DNA of 64,000 bases from an uncultured Mailhella sp. (lineage in GTDB: Bacteria; Desulfobacterota; Desulfovibrionia; Desulfovibrionales; Desulfovibrionaceae). The stretch is from contig NZ_OZ007001.1 of NCBI RefSeq assembly GCF_963931295.1, positions 2,249,001 through 2,313,000 of the forward strand. The letters run 5' to 3'. The notes under the pieces were generated by a model. The model was not told the origin of the DNA. It ran no database searches and worked only from the letters and a program-made list of their open reading frames with translations. The position numbers were made by a program, and so were the translations under genes. Of the stretch, positions 24,664 through 32,876 are shown in pieces (position 1 is the first letter of the stretch; each line of letters opens with the position of its first letter).

Positions 24664-25599
24664 ATGTACGGCGACCTTAAAATTCTCACGGGTACGGCCA
24701 ATCCGCAGCTGGCCATGGATATCTGCGATCACCTCGGTTGTTCCCTCACGCCTGCGCTCTGCACCACGTTCAGCGACGGAGAGCTGCGTGTGGAAATCGG
24801 CGCCAGCGTGCGCGGACACGACGTGTTCGTCATCCAGTCCACCTGCTCCCCGGCCAACCAGTCCCTTATGGAACTGTGCCTCATCCTCGACGCTCTGAAG
24901 CGCGCCAGCGCCGGCCGCATCACCGCCGTCATTCCGTATTTCGGCTATGCCCGTCAGGACCGCAAGGTCAGCCCCCGTGCGCCCATCAGCGCCAAGCTCG
25001 TTTCCGACTTTCTCACCGTGGCCGGCGCTCAGCGCATCGTCACGGTCGATCTGCACGCCGGTCAGATCCAGGGCTTCTTCAACTGCCCTGTGGACAACCT
25101 GTACGCCCGCCCCGTGCTGCTGAAAAAACTCAGCGCGCTTTCCGGCGACATCGTCATGGTTTCTCCCGACGCCGGCGGCGTGGAACGCGCCCGTTCCTTC
25201 GCCAAGAAGATGGACGCCAGCCTGGCCGTCATCGACAAGCGCCGCGATCGTCCCAACCAGGTGGCGGAAATGCACATCGTGGGCGACGTTGCCGGCAAGA
25301 CCGCCGTGCTCGTGGACGACATGATCGACACCGCGGGCACCATCTGCACGGCTGCCAACATTCTCATGGAAGGCGGCGCCAAGGAAGTTTACGCCTGTGC
25401 CACGCACGCCGTGCTTTCCGGCCCCGCCTGCGAACGTCTCAATGACTCCCCCTTCAAGGAAGTCATCGTGACCGACACCATTCCGCTCGGCGACCATGCC
25501 GCCCAGTGCGAAAAGCTCCGTGTGGCTTCCGTTGCCGGAGTTCTGGCCAAGAGTATCCGCAATATTCACGACGGTTCTTCTGTTAGCGCCCTGTTCTGA
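24664..25599 (+). CDS. prs: Ribose-phosphate pyrophosphokinase
   Basis: 311 residues, AGGAAGG about 8-10 bases before the ATG at 24664. Class I PRPP synthase: LKILTGTANPQLA, FSDGELRVEI, IPYFGYARQDRK (ATP loop), VDLHAGQIQGFF (Mg/ribose region), DKRRDRPN flexible loop, and the PRPP-binding signature VLVDDMIDTAGTICTAA. Makes PRPP from ribose 5-phosphate and ATP for nucleotide, histidine and tryptophan synthesis. The order ispE, tRNA-Gln, prs, rplY is the one I know from Desulfovibrio. Confidence 0.97.
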   Translation: MYGDLKILTGTANPQLAMDICDHLGCSLTPALCTTFSDGELRVEIGASVRGHDVFVIQSTCSPANQSLMELCLILDALKRASAGRITAVIPYFGYARQDRKVSPRAPISAKLVSDFLTVAGAQRIVTVDLHAGQIQGFFNCPVDNLYARPVLLKKLSALSGDIVMVSPDAGGVERARSFAKKMDASLAVIDKRRDRPNQVAEMHIVGDVAGKTAVLVDDMIDTAGTICTAANILMEGGAKEVYACATHAVLSGPACERLNDSPFKEVIVTDTIPLGDHAAQCEKLRVASVAGVLAKSIRNIHDGSSVSALF

Positions 25600-25670
25600 T
25601 CAGGGTATTGAAGACGATATATCGCGCCGCGCCCCGTTCGACGGGAGACGGCCCATAAGGAGAAAGCATC

Positions 25671-26264
25671 ATGTCCGAACTGAAAACTCTTTCTGTGAAG
25701 AAGCGTACCGCTTTCGGCAAAGGCGCCAACCGCCGCCTGCGTACCGAAAATCTGGTGCCCGGCGTGTACTACACTGCCGACGGTCAGAATATCGCCGTTC
25801 AGATGGCTGAACTGCCCCTTACCAAGATCTACGAACAGGTCGGCCGCACCAACGTCTTCCAGCTCGAAATCGAAGACGAAAACGGTGCCAAGACCCTGCA
25901 TCCCGTGTTCGTGTGGGACGCTCAGTACTCCCCTGTGAAGAACACCTTCACCCACATCGACTTCTTCGGCGTGGACCTCGACAAGGAAATCAAGGTCAAG
26001 GTGCAGGTCGAATACGTCGGCACCCCCAAGGGCGTGAAGATGGGCGGCACCCTGGAAACCTACCGCGACGAAGTGGTGCTTTCCGCCAAGCCCGCCGATA
26101 TGCCCCGCAAGGTCAATCTCGATGTCTCCGGTCTGGAAATCAACCAGAGCATCCGCGTTTCCAACATGCCTCTGCCTGAAGGCGTGAAGGCCGTGTACAA
26201 GTCCGACTTCACCATGGCCGCCGTCTTCATGGAAGGCGCCGACGACGCTCCCGCCGCCGAATAA
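25671..26264 (+). CDS. rplY: 50S ribosomal protein L25 (Ctc/TL5 type)
   Basis: 197 residues, AAGGAG before the ATG. N-terminal L25 domain (RTAFGKGANRRLRTENLVPGVYY) binds 5S rRNA; the C-terminal TL5/CTC beta domain (VDLDKEIKVKVQVEYVGTPKGVKMGG, LDVSGLEINQSIRVSNMPLPEGVK) makes it the long form. Cotranscribed with prs or read from the same promoter; a terminator follows. Confidence 0.95.
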   Translation: MSELKTLSVKKRTAFGKGANRRLRTENLVPGVYYTADGQNIAVQMAELPLTKIYEQVGRTNVFQLEIEDENGAKTLHPVFVWDAQYSPVKNTFTHIDFFGVDLDKEIKVKVQVEYVGTPKGVKMGGTLETYRDEVVLSAKPADMPRKVNLDVSGLEINQSIRVSNMPLPEGVKAVYKSDFTMAAVFMEGADDAPAAE

Positions 26265-26289
26265 GGCGCAAGAGCATTCCGAGCATTCG

Positions 26290-26322
26290 GGCCGGGACAG
26301 TTTTCTGCCCCGGCCTTTTTTT
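26290..26322 (+). terminator. Intrinsic terminator after rplY
   Basis: GGCCGGG (26290-26296) pairs with CCCGGCC (26309-26315), then seven T. Confidence 0.9.
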
Positions 26323-26335
26323 ATCCAGGTGAGAC

Positions 26336-26851
26336 ATGATTTCTTCTTCGGATTCATCCGTCACGGCGCTGGGCATCGACCCCGGCTCCAACATCACGGG
26401 CTGGGGCGTGGTGCGCGAGTCTTCCGGCAGGCTGGAACTGGTGGCCAACGGCGTTCTGCGCGTGAAGGGCAGTTCCTTTTCCGAGCGGCTGGCCTTCATT
26501 TTTCACGGCCTGCACGACATCATTGAGGAATATCGGCCGCAGGAGGCGGGCGTGGAACAGGTGTTCACCGCAAAGAACATCATGTCCGCCATCAAGCTGG
26601 CGCAGGCGCGCGGAGCCGCCGTTGCGGCGTGCGCGTCCTTCCATCTTCCCGTGCAGGACTATGAGCCCACGCTCGTGAAAAAGACGCTGGCGGGCACGGG
26701 GCGCGCCGAAAAGGAACAGGTGGCCTTCATGGTGGCCAGGCTGCTGGGCCGCACGCACATCGAGGGCCCTCTGGACACCACCGACGCCCTGGCCATTGCG
26801 GTATGTCATCTCACGCTGCGCCGCTTCCGCAGGCTGGAAAGCCTGGTATGA
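26336..26851 (+). CDS. ruvC: Crossover junction endodeoxyribonuclease RuvC
   Basis: 171 residues. RNase H-like resolvase with all acidic motifs in place: LGIDPGSNITGWGVV, GVEQVFTAKN (Glu), and C-terminal GPLDTTDALAIAVCH (Asp-Asp). LVKKTLAGTGRAEKEQV is the usual DNA-binding helix. It cuts Holliday junctions in concert with RuvAB; ruvAB are not in the window. Starts 14 bases after the rplY terminator. Confidence 0.95.
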   Translation: MISSSDSSVTALGIDPGSNITGWGVVRESSGRLELVANGVLRVKGSSFSERLAFIFHGLHDIIEEYRPQEAGVEQVFTAKNIMSAIKLAQARGAAVAACASFHLPVQDYEPTLVKKTLAGTGRAEKEQVAFMVARLLGRTHIEGPLDTTDALAIAVCHLTLRRFRRLESLV

Positions 26852-27269
26852 ACGGGAAGTGCCGTTTTTTTGTACGCGCCTCTCCCGCATCGCTGCGAAA
26901 CCGTGCCGCCGAAAGAAAATATTGGAAAAATTTTTTCTGCCGCAAAAAATGTTTTGCTGGCGGCAGGTTAGCTCTCTTTTTTCAAGATGTCGCGCCGGGC
27001 GCCCCCTCCTGAGTCCCGAAGGTCGGGCTTCTTTTTGAGGGAAAAGGGGCGCAGAGGCCCTGCCCTCGGCGGGAAAGCGCGCTGTGCGCGTGTTTTTTTG
27101 AGCTGCGAGGAGGGGATTTTCGGCGGTGATGTTCAAATTTTTTTTGCTCGCCCGCCGCACGGCGGCATTCGGGAAAAAGATCTGTTCAAAAAAGAATACG
27201 GATTTTCGCCCCTTCCGAAGGGAAAACAAAGGCGATGAAATTTTAATATATTGATTTTATTTGATAAGT
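26852..27269. other. Intergenic region with A/T-rich tracts, no gene seen
   Basis: About 420 bases between ruvC and the palindrome at 27270. Mixed composition with runs of A and T; a 291-codon minus-strand frame is mainly the antisense shadow of ruvC and is not supported. Confidence 0.5.
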
Positions 27270-27282
27270 GAAGATGATCTTC
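27270..27282. promoter_or_regulatory. Palindromic operator-like site next to the sigma-54 promoter
   Basis: GAAGAT-G-ATCTTC, a perfect 6+1+6 inverted repeat ending five bases upstream of the -24 element. It could bind a regulator; no identity is claimed. Confidence 0.4.
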
Positions 27283-27286
27283 AATT

Positions 27287-27302
27287 TGGCATGGAATTTG
27301 CA
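27287..27302 (+). promoter_or_regulatory. Sigma-54 (RpoN) promoter
   Basis: TGGCATGGAATTTGCA: matches the consensus TGGCAYR-N4-TTGCW at every fixed position, with correct spacing between the GG (-24) and GC (-12) pairs. Flanks are AT-rich. Confidence 0.75.
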
Positions 27303-27313
27303 TGTTGATAGAC

Positions 27314-27380
27314 ATCATTCCTTTGAAACACCGATCAACACCACTCGCCCGTCGGCCTCCCTCTCCGGCGGGCTTTTTTT
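27314..27380 (+). ncRNA. Candidate sigma-54-dependent small RNA or attenuated leader
   Basis: Transcription from the sigma-54 site would start near 27314. A strong intrinsic terminator follows: GCCCGTCGG (27347-27355) pairs with CCGGCGGGC (27365-27373), one G-T pair, loop of nine, then seven T. The predicted transcript is about 65 nt and contains no plausible open frame with a ribosome-binding site. It ends 70 bases before the YchJ/SEC-C gene, so it could also be an attenuated leader for that gene. Confidence 0.5.
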
Positions 27381-27450
27381 CGCCCCTGCGGGCTTGTCAA
27401 TGACATAAAATGCGGGCACACTGCGCGCAAACCCTTTTGGAGGATAAGTT

Positions 27451-27942
<492 letters not shown>

Positions 27943-28069
27943 GGGAGAGCGGAAAGCCCTGATTTGCTCCGTTCGTCGGAGAAAGGACTTGCGTCCCGGC
28001 GCAAAACCCTGTACAAGGCTTTTCCAACGGTTCTTCTGTTCCGGCGCAAGGGATGAAAGATCGGAGAGG

Positions 28070-28088
28070 TTTTGCCCATCAGGCAAAA
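28070..28088. other. Small hairpin in the dsrC upstream region
   Basis: TTTTGCC / GGCAAAA with a 5-base loop, no strong T-run on either side. The rest of 27943-28238 holds a second hairpin, CTGCG-CCTTA-CGCAG, near 28183-28197 in the likely 5' UTR of dsrC, but no gene. Confidence 0.4.
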
Positions 28089-28238
28089 AGAATAGCCGGC
28101 AGGGCTTGTCATTTCCCCATATTTGTGGCAGGCTCCCTGAACAGAAGGAACGTCTTTTTTCCTTTTTTGTATGTATGTGAGTCTGCGCCTTACGCAGGCA
28201 ATTTCCCCACAGTCCCAACATGTCCAAGGAGGACGCGC

Positions 28239-28556
28239 ATGGCTGAAGTTTCTTTCCAGGGAAAGACCTTTGAAGTCGACGAAGACGGTTTCCTGCTTCG
28301 CTTCGAAGACTGGTGCCCTGAATGGCTGGAATACGTGAAGGAATCCGAAGGTATTCCGGAACTCACCGCCGATCATCATAAGGTTATCGATTTCCTGCAG
28401 GACTACTACAAGAAGAATGGTATCGCCCCCATGGTGCGTATCATGTCCAAGAACACCGGCTACAAGCTGAAGGAAATCTACGAACTGTTCCCCTCCGGCC
28501 CCGGCAAGGGCGCCTGCAAGATGGCCGGTCTGCCCAAGCCCACCGGCTGCGTGTAA
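28239..28556 (+). CDS. dsrC: DsrC sulfur-carrier protein
   Basis: 105 residues, AAGGAGG 7 bases before the ATG at 28239. Typical DsrC/TusE fold with WCPEWLEYVKESEGIPELTADHHKVIDFL and MVRIMSKNTGYKLKEIYELFP. The flexible C-terminal arm GACKMAGLPKPTGCV keeps both conserved cysteines (CysB and the penultimate CysA), which marks true DsrC, the trisulfide-forming partner of dissimilatory sulfite reductase, rather than TusE. As in other Desulfovibrio-like genomes it stands apart from dsrAB. It may be the disulfide substrate of the Hdr-Flx system at the window start (inference). Confidence 0.96.
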   Translation: MAEVSFQGKTFEVDEDGFLLRFEDWCPEWLEYVKESEGIPELTADHHKVIDFLQDYYKKNGIAPMVRIMSKNTGYKLKEIYELFPSGPGKGACKMAGLPKPTGCV

Positions 28557-28596
28557 GCCGTACGCTTCACGCTTTAGTCGCTTAGACGATTGCTTG

Positions 28597-28631
28597 AAAA
28601 GGCGAGAGAGTTTAACTCTTTCGCCTTTTTT
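28597..28631 (+). terminator. Intrinsic terminator after dsrC
   Basis: GGCGAGAGAG (28601-28610) pairs with CTCTTTCGCC (28616-28625) with one G-T pair, loop TTTAA, then T6. Confidence 0.9.
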
Positions 28632-28711
28632 CTACTTGCCTGTGGTAAAGCCCTCTGATAGAGATAGGACATCCGAGTTTGCCATAACATTTTTAAGTAA
28701 TGGAGGATTCC

Positions 28712-29716
28712 ATGAAAGTGTTTCGTAATGCGCTGGTTGCTGCGGCTCTGGTGATGGGGATTGCCTCTGCTGCCCAGGCCGCTGATATGGTCCGCAAGGT
28801 GGACAGCTTCGATCTGCTCGCCGACCAGTCCGGCTCCATGATGATGCAGGCTCCCGACCTCAAGATGACCAAGGCCGCTGCCGCCCAGCAGGTGCTCTCT
28901 GCTGTGAACGAAGCCATTCCGAACCTCGGATACAAGGCTTCCATGCACACTCTCGCTCCCGCCGGCAAGGTTGTTTCCTACGGCGACTGGGATCGTTCCG
29001 CCATGGGCGCCGGCATTGATTCCCTCAAGACCGAAGGCGTCATCTTCGGCCGTATGACCCCCATGGGCGACGGCTTCGCCGCCAACTCCGGCGACTATGC
29101 CACCATGGCTCGTCCTACCGCCATCGTGCTCGCTTCCGACGGCGCCAACAACACCGGCATTGATCCCGTTGCCGAAGCGGCCGCCATCTATCAGGCTCAG
29201 CCCGGCATCTGCTTTCATGTCATTTCCTTCGCCGACACTCCCGAAGGTCAGGCCGTGCTCGATAAGATCGCCGCTCTGAACTCCTGCTCCGTGTCCGTGA
29301 AGGGCTCCGACCTGCTGGCCGATCAGAACGCCGTGAACCAGTTCGTGGCCGACGTGTTCTACACCACCGGCTCAGCTCCCGTGGAAGAAGCCCTCGTGCT
29401 CCACGGCGTGAACTTCGCCTTCGACTCCTACGCTCTTGACGCCAAGGCTCAGGGCATCCTCGACGAAGCCGCCGTCGTGCTCAAGGAAAAGAACGTTCGC
29501 GTGACCCTCGAAGGCTGGACCGACTCCATCGGCACCGACGCCTACAACAAGAAGCTGTCTCAGAATCGCGCCAACGCGGTTAAGGCGTACCTTGTGGAAC
29601 AGGGCGTGCCCGCTTCCAAGCTCACCGCCATCGGCATGGGCAAGTCCTTCAAGTACGACAACTCCACCGAAGAAGGCCGTTACCTGAACCGTCGCGTGGA
29701 AATTCTCTTCAACTAA
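28712..29716 (+). CDS. Secreted VWA-like and OmpA-domain protein
   Basis: 334 residues from the ATG at 28712 (GGAGG 5 bases upstream). Signal peptide of about 24 residues (ALVMGIASAAQAA). Residues 30-205 form a von Willebrand A-like domain with a metal-site motif DQSGS and VLASDGANNTG. Residues about 225-334 are an OmpA C-terminal peptidoglycan-binding domain (VNFAFDSYALDAKAQGILDEA, LEGWTDSIGTDAYNKKLSQNRANAVKAYLV, NRRVEILF). It probably sits in the periplasm or on the outer membrane, tethered to cell wall. Strong codon bias suggests high expression. A hairpin terminator and a small secreted protein gene follow. Confidence 0.87.
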   Translation: MKVFRNALVAAALVMGIASAAQAADMVRKVDSFDLLADQSGSMMMQAPDLKMTKAAAAQQVLSAVNEAIPNLGYKASMHTLAPAGKVVSYGDWDRSAMGAGIDSLKTEGVIFGRMTPMGDGFAANSGDYATMARPTAIVLASDGANNTGIDPVAEAAAIYQAQPGICFHVISFADTPEGQAVLDKIAALNSCSVSVKGSDLLADQNAVNQFVADVFYTTGSAPVEEALVLHGVNFAFDSYALDAKAQGILDEAAVVLKEKNVRVTLEGWTDSIGTDAYNKKLSQNRANAVKAYLVEQGVPASKLTAIGMGKSFKYDNSTEEGRYLNRRVEILFN

Positions 29717-29736
29717 TCGCTGAATCAACATGACGA

Positions 29737-29764
29737 AGAGGCCCGGCATCTGCCGGGCCTCTCT
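29737..29764 (+). terminator. Hairpin after the VWA-OmpA gene
   Basis: AGAGGCCCGGCA (29737-29748) and TGCCGGGCCTCT (29751-29762) are perfect complements. The following T-tract is poor, so termination may be partial. Confidence 0.65.
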
Positions 29765-29783
29765 CAATAGCGGAGTTTCATTG

Positions 29784-30200
29784 ATGTTTCGTAAGTGTTG
29801 GATGGGTGTGCTGGTCTGCGGCCTTCTTCTTGCTTCGCCGTGCAGTTCCTTTGCCGTCAACGAATCCAAGATTCAGGCCGATCTGAACACGTTTGCCCGT
29901 CAGTACGTCAGCAGCGCCAACAAGCGCATGTCGGTCAATCGCGCGCGTCCTCAGATCATCAAGCGCGGCGCCATGTACGTGGCCACGTTTACGGAAATTG
30001 ATCTGCAGACGATTACGACGCAGATGCGCAAGAGCAACAGCAAGCATTTTGACTATGTTGCCACGCTTTCCTACAACGAGCTCACCTTTGAAAGCGCGGG
30101 CAAGACCCGCAAGGAAGCCACCAGCGGTCAGTTCCGCTGCGTGAAGGTGCGCAAGCTTACCGAACTGCCCCGCTACGTGAAGGGCAAGTGGGAAAACTGA
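29784..30200 (+). CDS. Small secreted protein of unknown function
   Basis: 138 residues from the ATG at 29784 (GGAG about 9 bases upstream). Signal peptide MFRKCWMGVLVCGLLLASPCSSFA-type, so exported; the two cysteines inside the leader do not form a clear lipobox. The mature part has a helix (KIQADLNTFARQYVSSANKRM) followed by beta strands (PQIIKRGAMYVATFTEIDLQTI, HFDYVATLSYNELTFESAG). I do not recognise the family. It follows the VWA-OmpA gene by 67 bases and could be read through the hairpin between them, suggesting a shared envelope role. Confidence 0.7.
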   Translation: MFRKCWMGVLVCGLLLASPCSSFAVNESKIQADLNTFARQYVSSANKRMSVNRARPQIIKRGAMYVATFTEIDLQTITTQMRKSNSKHFDYVATLSYNELTFESAGKTRKEATSGQFRCVKVRKLTELPRYVKGKWEN

Positions 30201-30212
30201 TTCTCGTTCAGG

Positions 30213-30243
30213 AAAAGGGCCCCCTTTCGAGGGGGCTTTTTCT
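30213..30243 (+). terminator. Intrinsic terminator
   Basis: GCCCCC (30219-30224) pairs with GGGGGC (30231-30236), extended by A/T pairs, followed by a T-rich tract. Confidence 0.85.
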
Positions 30244-31448
30244 TTTTAAAAAACGGACGAAAGGGGCGATGAGACGGGAGCCAGGGAAAAGGCGCAGTCG
30301 CGCCGGGCAGGGCGTCGGAGTGGGGGATGCTTTCTGAAGGGCGGCGCTTGAACGATGTTGCGGAATGTGGCCCCTGCGCCGGAAGAGAGAAGGTGCGCCG
30401 GGATGCAGGAGCCGAGTCGGGATGCGGAACCTGCACCGGAACGCGGAACCTGGGCCGGGATACGAAAGCCGAGTCGGCGCGCAGAAGCCGGGCAGGCATG
30501 CGGACGCTGTGCAGGCGCGGAATCTGCGCGGGGAACGCGGAATCCGGAGCGTGCGCGAAGACGGGGCGGAGCTGCGGGGAGGATTCGGGAACAGACGGGC
30601 CGGAAAGCGCGTTTCCCGGCGCTGTGCGGGGCTTTTTGCCGGAATTTGGACGGGAAGGCGATCCGTCGCAAAAACGGCCTCTGCATCCGCGTTCAGGCGT
30701 TTTTCAGGCAGAGTAAGCACGAAGGGCGTCGTCCTTTCGGGAGACTGGCTCCGGGAGAGGGCTCCGCTTTGCGAAGAGAAACCGCCGAAGGAAGCAGCAA
30801 GGCGTTTTTTGCGCTCGGCTCAGGCGGGGAGTTGGGGCGCTCGGCGTTTGTTCAGCCGTCGCTTGTTCAGCGCTGAAAGCTGAGATTTGGCAGGCGGGCG
30901 TCGCCTTTTGCAAAAAGCGGCGGGCAGGAGACGCGGGGCGGTCGGAGGGCGGAGCCGTTCGCGAGGGCAGAAGGCAAAGGCGTGGGGCAGAGCGTGCCGT
31001 TTTCTCGGACGGCAGGGGAGAGGGGCAACGATGCCCTATGTTTTCGTACCTCATCTTTCGGACAGCGGAGCGCTGCCTTTTCGCGGAACGGCGTGCGGAG
31101 GCCGGAACGGGTACGGCCTCTCTGAGCATGTGAGTGCAGAGAGGGGAGCGGGGCCACTTCCTCCAGTGACGCATCCGTCGAGGCAGGGCCGCGCTTTGGG
31201 TGAAGCGGAGGAGACGGCTCGCGCCTGCGGCAAACACTCCGACGCGCCGCGGGCTTGTCCGCGAGAGGCCGTCCTGAGCCTGCGGCGCTCCCTGGATGGA
31301 CGATGGGGAGCGAGGGCCGTTGCGGGCGCTCGGCTGTGCCGGGCGGGGCCGCTTCGGTCAAATGATTTTCGGAAACGGGAAGGCCTTCGGGCGCGGCGGC
31401 GCGGAAGGCGCGCCTTCCGGAACCGGGGCGCGCGCCGTGCGCCGGGCG
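30244..31448. other. 1.2-kb GC-rich region without a supportable gene
   Basis: Long overlapping frames are open on both strands (for example 30355-30876 plus and 30867-31466 minus), but each is Arg/Gly/Ala/Pro-rich, lacks a ribosome-binding site and shows no family. Between about 30390 and 30560 the text has loose, degenerate repeats of GCCGAGTCGG and GCGGAACCTG. It is the longest gene-free stretch in the window. Confidence 0.55.
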
Positions 31449-31477
31449 CAAAAAAAGGCGGCGCATGATGCGCCGCC
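31449..31477 (-). terminator. Intrinsic terminator of terC
   Basis: Read on the minus strand, GGCGGCGCAT-C-ATGCGCCGCC (31477-31457) is a perfect 10+1+10 palindrome followed by seven or eight T. It lies 87 bases after the terC stop. Confidence 0.85.
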
Positions 31478-31563
31478 ATGTCGGGCCCGGAGTCGACCCG
31501 ACCCGGAACGCCGCGCAGCCGGATGTCCGGGGAGAGAGAAGGCGGCGTTCCGGAAGGAAAGGA

Positions 31564-32580
31564 TCAGGCTTTCTTTTCGGGCAGGAAGGAGGCCAGAATG
31601 CCCAGAGCCAGGAAGCCGACCACCACGCTCAGCGAAATCATGGCGGGCAGATGAATCACGCCGGCCACGTCGAGCAGCATCTTGGCGCCGATGAAGGCCA
31701 GAATGGCGATGACGGACTTTTCCAGATGGCGCAGGTAGCGCTTGGCGGCGGCCAGCAGGAAGAACATGGACCGCAGGCCGAGAATGGCGAAGATGTTGCT
31801 GGTGTACACGATGAAGGGATCGGGCGTGATGGCGAGCACCGCGGGCACGGAGTCGAAGGCGAACATGATGTCGGAAATTTCGATGACCACCAGGCACAGG
31901 AACAGCGGCGTGGCTCTCCAGATGATCTTGCCCACAGGCTTTTCCGCCAGCTTGACGGTGCTGCCTTCCACGTGCTTCTTGGGAGCTTCCACGGCGTGGC
32001 CGTTTTCATCGGTGCGCACGAAGAAGTCGTGACCGTGCAGGTGCGTATAGACGGGAATGAACTTCTGCGTCCAGCGCACGGCCCAGTGCTGGGAATAGTC
32101 GATGTCTTCGTCGTGCTCCTTGCCGAGGGACTGGAACATCTTCCAGGCCGTCCAGAGCACGAACACGCCGAAGCCCGCCAGAGCGTAGGGGCCGAACATC
32201 TTGATGAGGGAGCTGCCCGCGGCCACGAAGAGCAGGCGCATGACCACCGCGCCCAGAATGCCGTAGAACAGCACGCGGTGCTGATAGGCGTCCTTGATGC
32301 CGAAGGACGTGAAGATGGCCATCATCACGAAGAGGTTGTCCACGGAAAGGGATTCTTCCAGCAGATAGCCGGCGATGAACAGCTGCATCTGCGAAGCGCC
32401 TTCGTTCCAGCCGATGTAGCCGGCAAAGGCGAAGGCGAGGGAAATCCATATCGCGGACCAGATGGCCGCATTGCGCGCGGTGACGGGCTTGTCGTCGTTG
32501 TGGGAGCGAAGATCGAGCCACATGCACGCGATGATCACCAGGGAGAAGACGCCCACCTCTACGAGAGAGTGTCCGAACAT
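31564..32580 (-). CDS. terC: TerC/Alx-family membrane protein
   Basis: 338 residues, GGAGG 7 bases before the ATG at 32580. Integral membrane protein with about eight or nine helices. Family motifs are clear: FIAGYLLEESLSVDNLFVMMAIF and VVIEISDIMFAFDSVPAVLAITPDPFIVYTSNIFAILGLRSMFFLL, with the acidic residues (EESLSVDN, EISD, FDSVPA) thought to bind metal. The loop at about 165-225 is hydrophilic. Relatives such as E. coli Alx and B. subtilis YkoY export or balance Mn2+ and are controlled by the yybP-ykoY riboswitch; the same element appears upstream here, so a Mn role is the best inference. Confidence 0.92.
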   Translation of the reverse strand: MFGHSLVEVGVFSLVIIACMWLDLRSHNDDKPVTARNAAIWSAIWISLAFAFAGYIGWNEGASQMQLFIAGYLLEESLSVDNLFVMMAIFTSFGIKDAYQHRVLFYGILGAVVMRLLFVAAGSSLIKMFGPYALAGFGVFVLWTAWKMFQSLGKEHDEDIDYSQHWAVRWTQKFIPVYTHLHGHDFFVRTDENGHAVEAPKKHVEGSTVKLAEKPVGKIIWRATPLFLCLVVIEISDIMFAFDSVPAVLAITPDPFIVYTSNIFAILGLRSMFFLLAAAKRYLRHLEKSVIAILAFIGAKMLLDVAGVIHLPAMISLSVVVGFLALGILASFLPEKKA

Positions 32581-32618
32581 GTTGTATCCTCCAGAGTTTT
32601 CTTTCTGCCGGAAGATAC

Positions 32619-32760
32619 AAAAAAGACCTTCCGGCAATATCACTATTGCCGCAAGGTCTCACTTATCAGACTCGTACGGGCTGACGGCAATGCCAGAAGC
32701 TCTCGCTCCATGCTGTTGACATTGCCCGGGACTCACGATCCCAGTTACTCCCCTTTGCGT
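32619..32760 (-). promoter_or_regulatory. yybP-ykoY-type manganese riboswitch with overlapping terminator
   Basis: On the minus strand the leader begins with AAAGGGGAGTAAC, the conserved 5' loop of the family, and after a variable arm reaches AAGTGAGACCTTGC, the second conserved loop. The 3' end is a long hairpin, AGACCTT..GGCAATA / TATTGCC..AAGGTCT, followed by T6-7. The hairpin includes the GAGACC bases, so aptamer folding and termination should exclude each other: an on-switch as in other members. It sits between the promoter at 32768-32796 and terC, a classic target gene. Confidence 0.8.
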
Positions 32761-32767
32761 CCCCTTC

Positions 32768-32796
32768 TCCTTACGAAATCTTTCACGCGCTGTCAA
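32768..32796 (-). promoter_or_regulatory. Promoter of the riboswitch-terC unit
   Basis: Minus strand TTGACA (32796-32791), 17-base spacer, TAAGGA (32773-32768); start would be near 32761, just before the conserved riboswitch 5' end. Confidence 0.6.
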
Positions 32797-32813
32797 GAGG
32801 CGGACTCAGGCTC

Positions 32814-32842
32814 TTGTCTGACAGGCCCGCTGCGGCTACACT
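32814..32842 (+). promoter_or_regulatory. Sigma-70-type promoter of the carbonic anhydrase gene
   Basis: TTGTCT (32814-32819), 17-base spacer, TACACT (32837-32842). It excludes the more upstream in-frame start at 32814. Confidence 0.6.
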
Positions 32843-32876
32843 CCGCATCACATTTCATGCTTATTTCGAGGGATTC

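Noticed and set aside
27394..27422. Sigma-70 promoter TTGTCA directly upstream of the YchJ/SEC-C gene
   Set aside because: No acceptable -10 at 16-18 bases; left unassigned although the gene must be transcribed from somewhere.
28070..28088. Intrinsic terminator for the YchJ/SEC-C gene
   Set aside because: Stem is present but no T-run follows on the plus strand.
30208..31479. Set of overlapping frames in the orphan region
   Set aside because: No ribosome-binding site, mutually overlapping on both strands, no family features.
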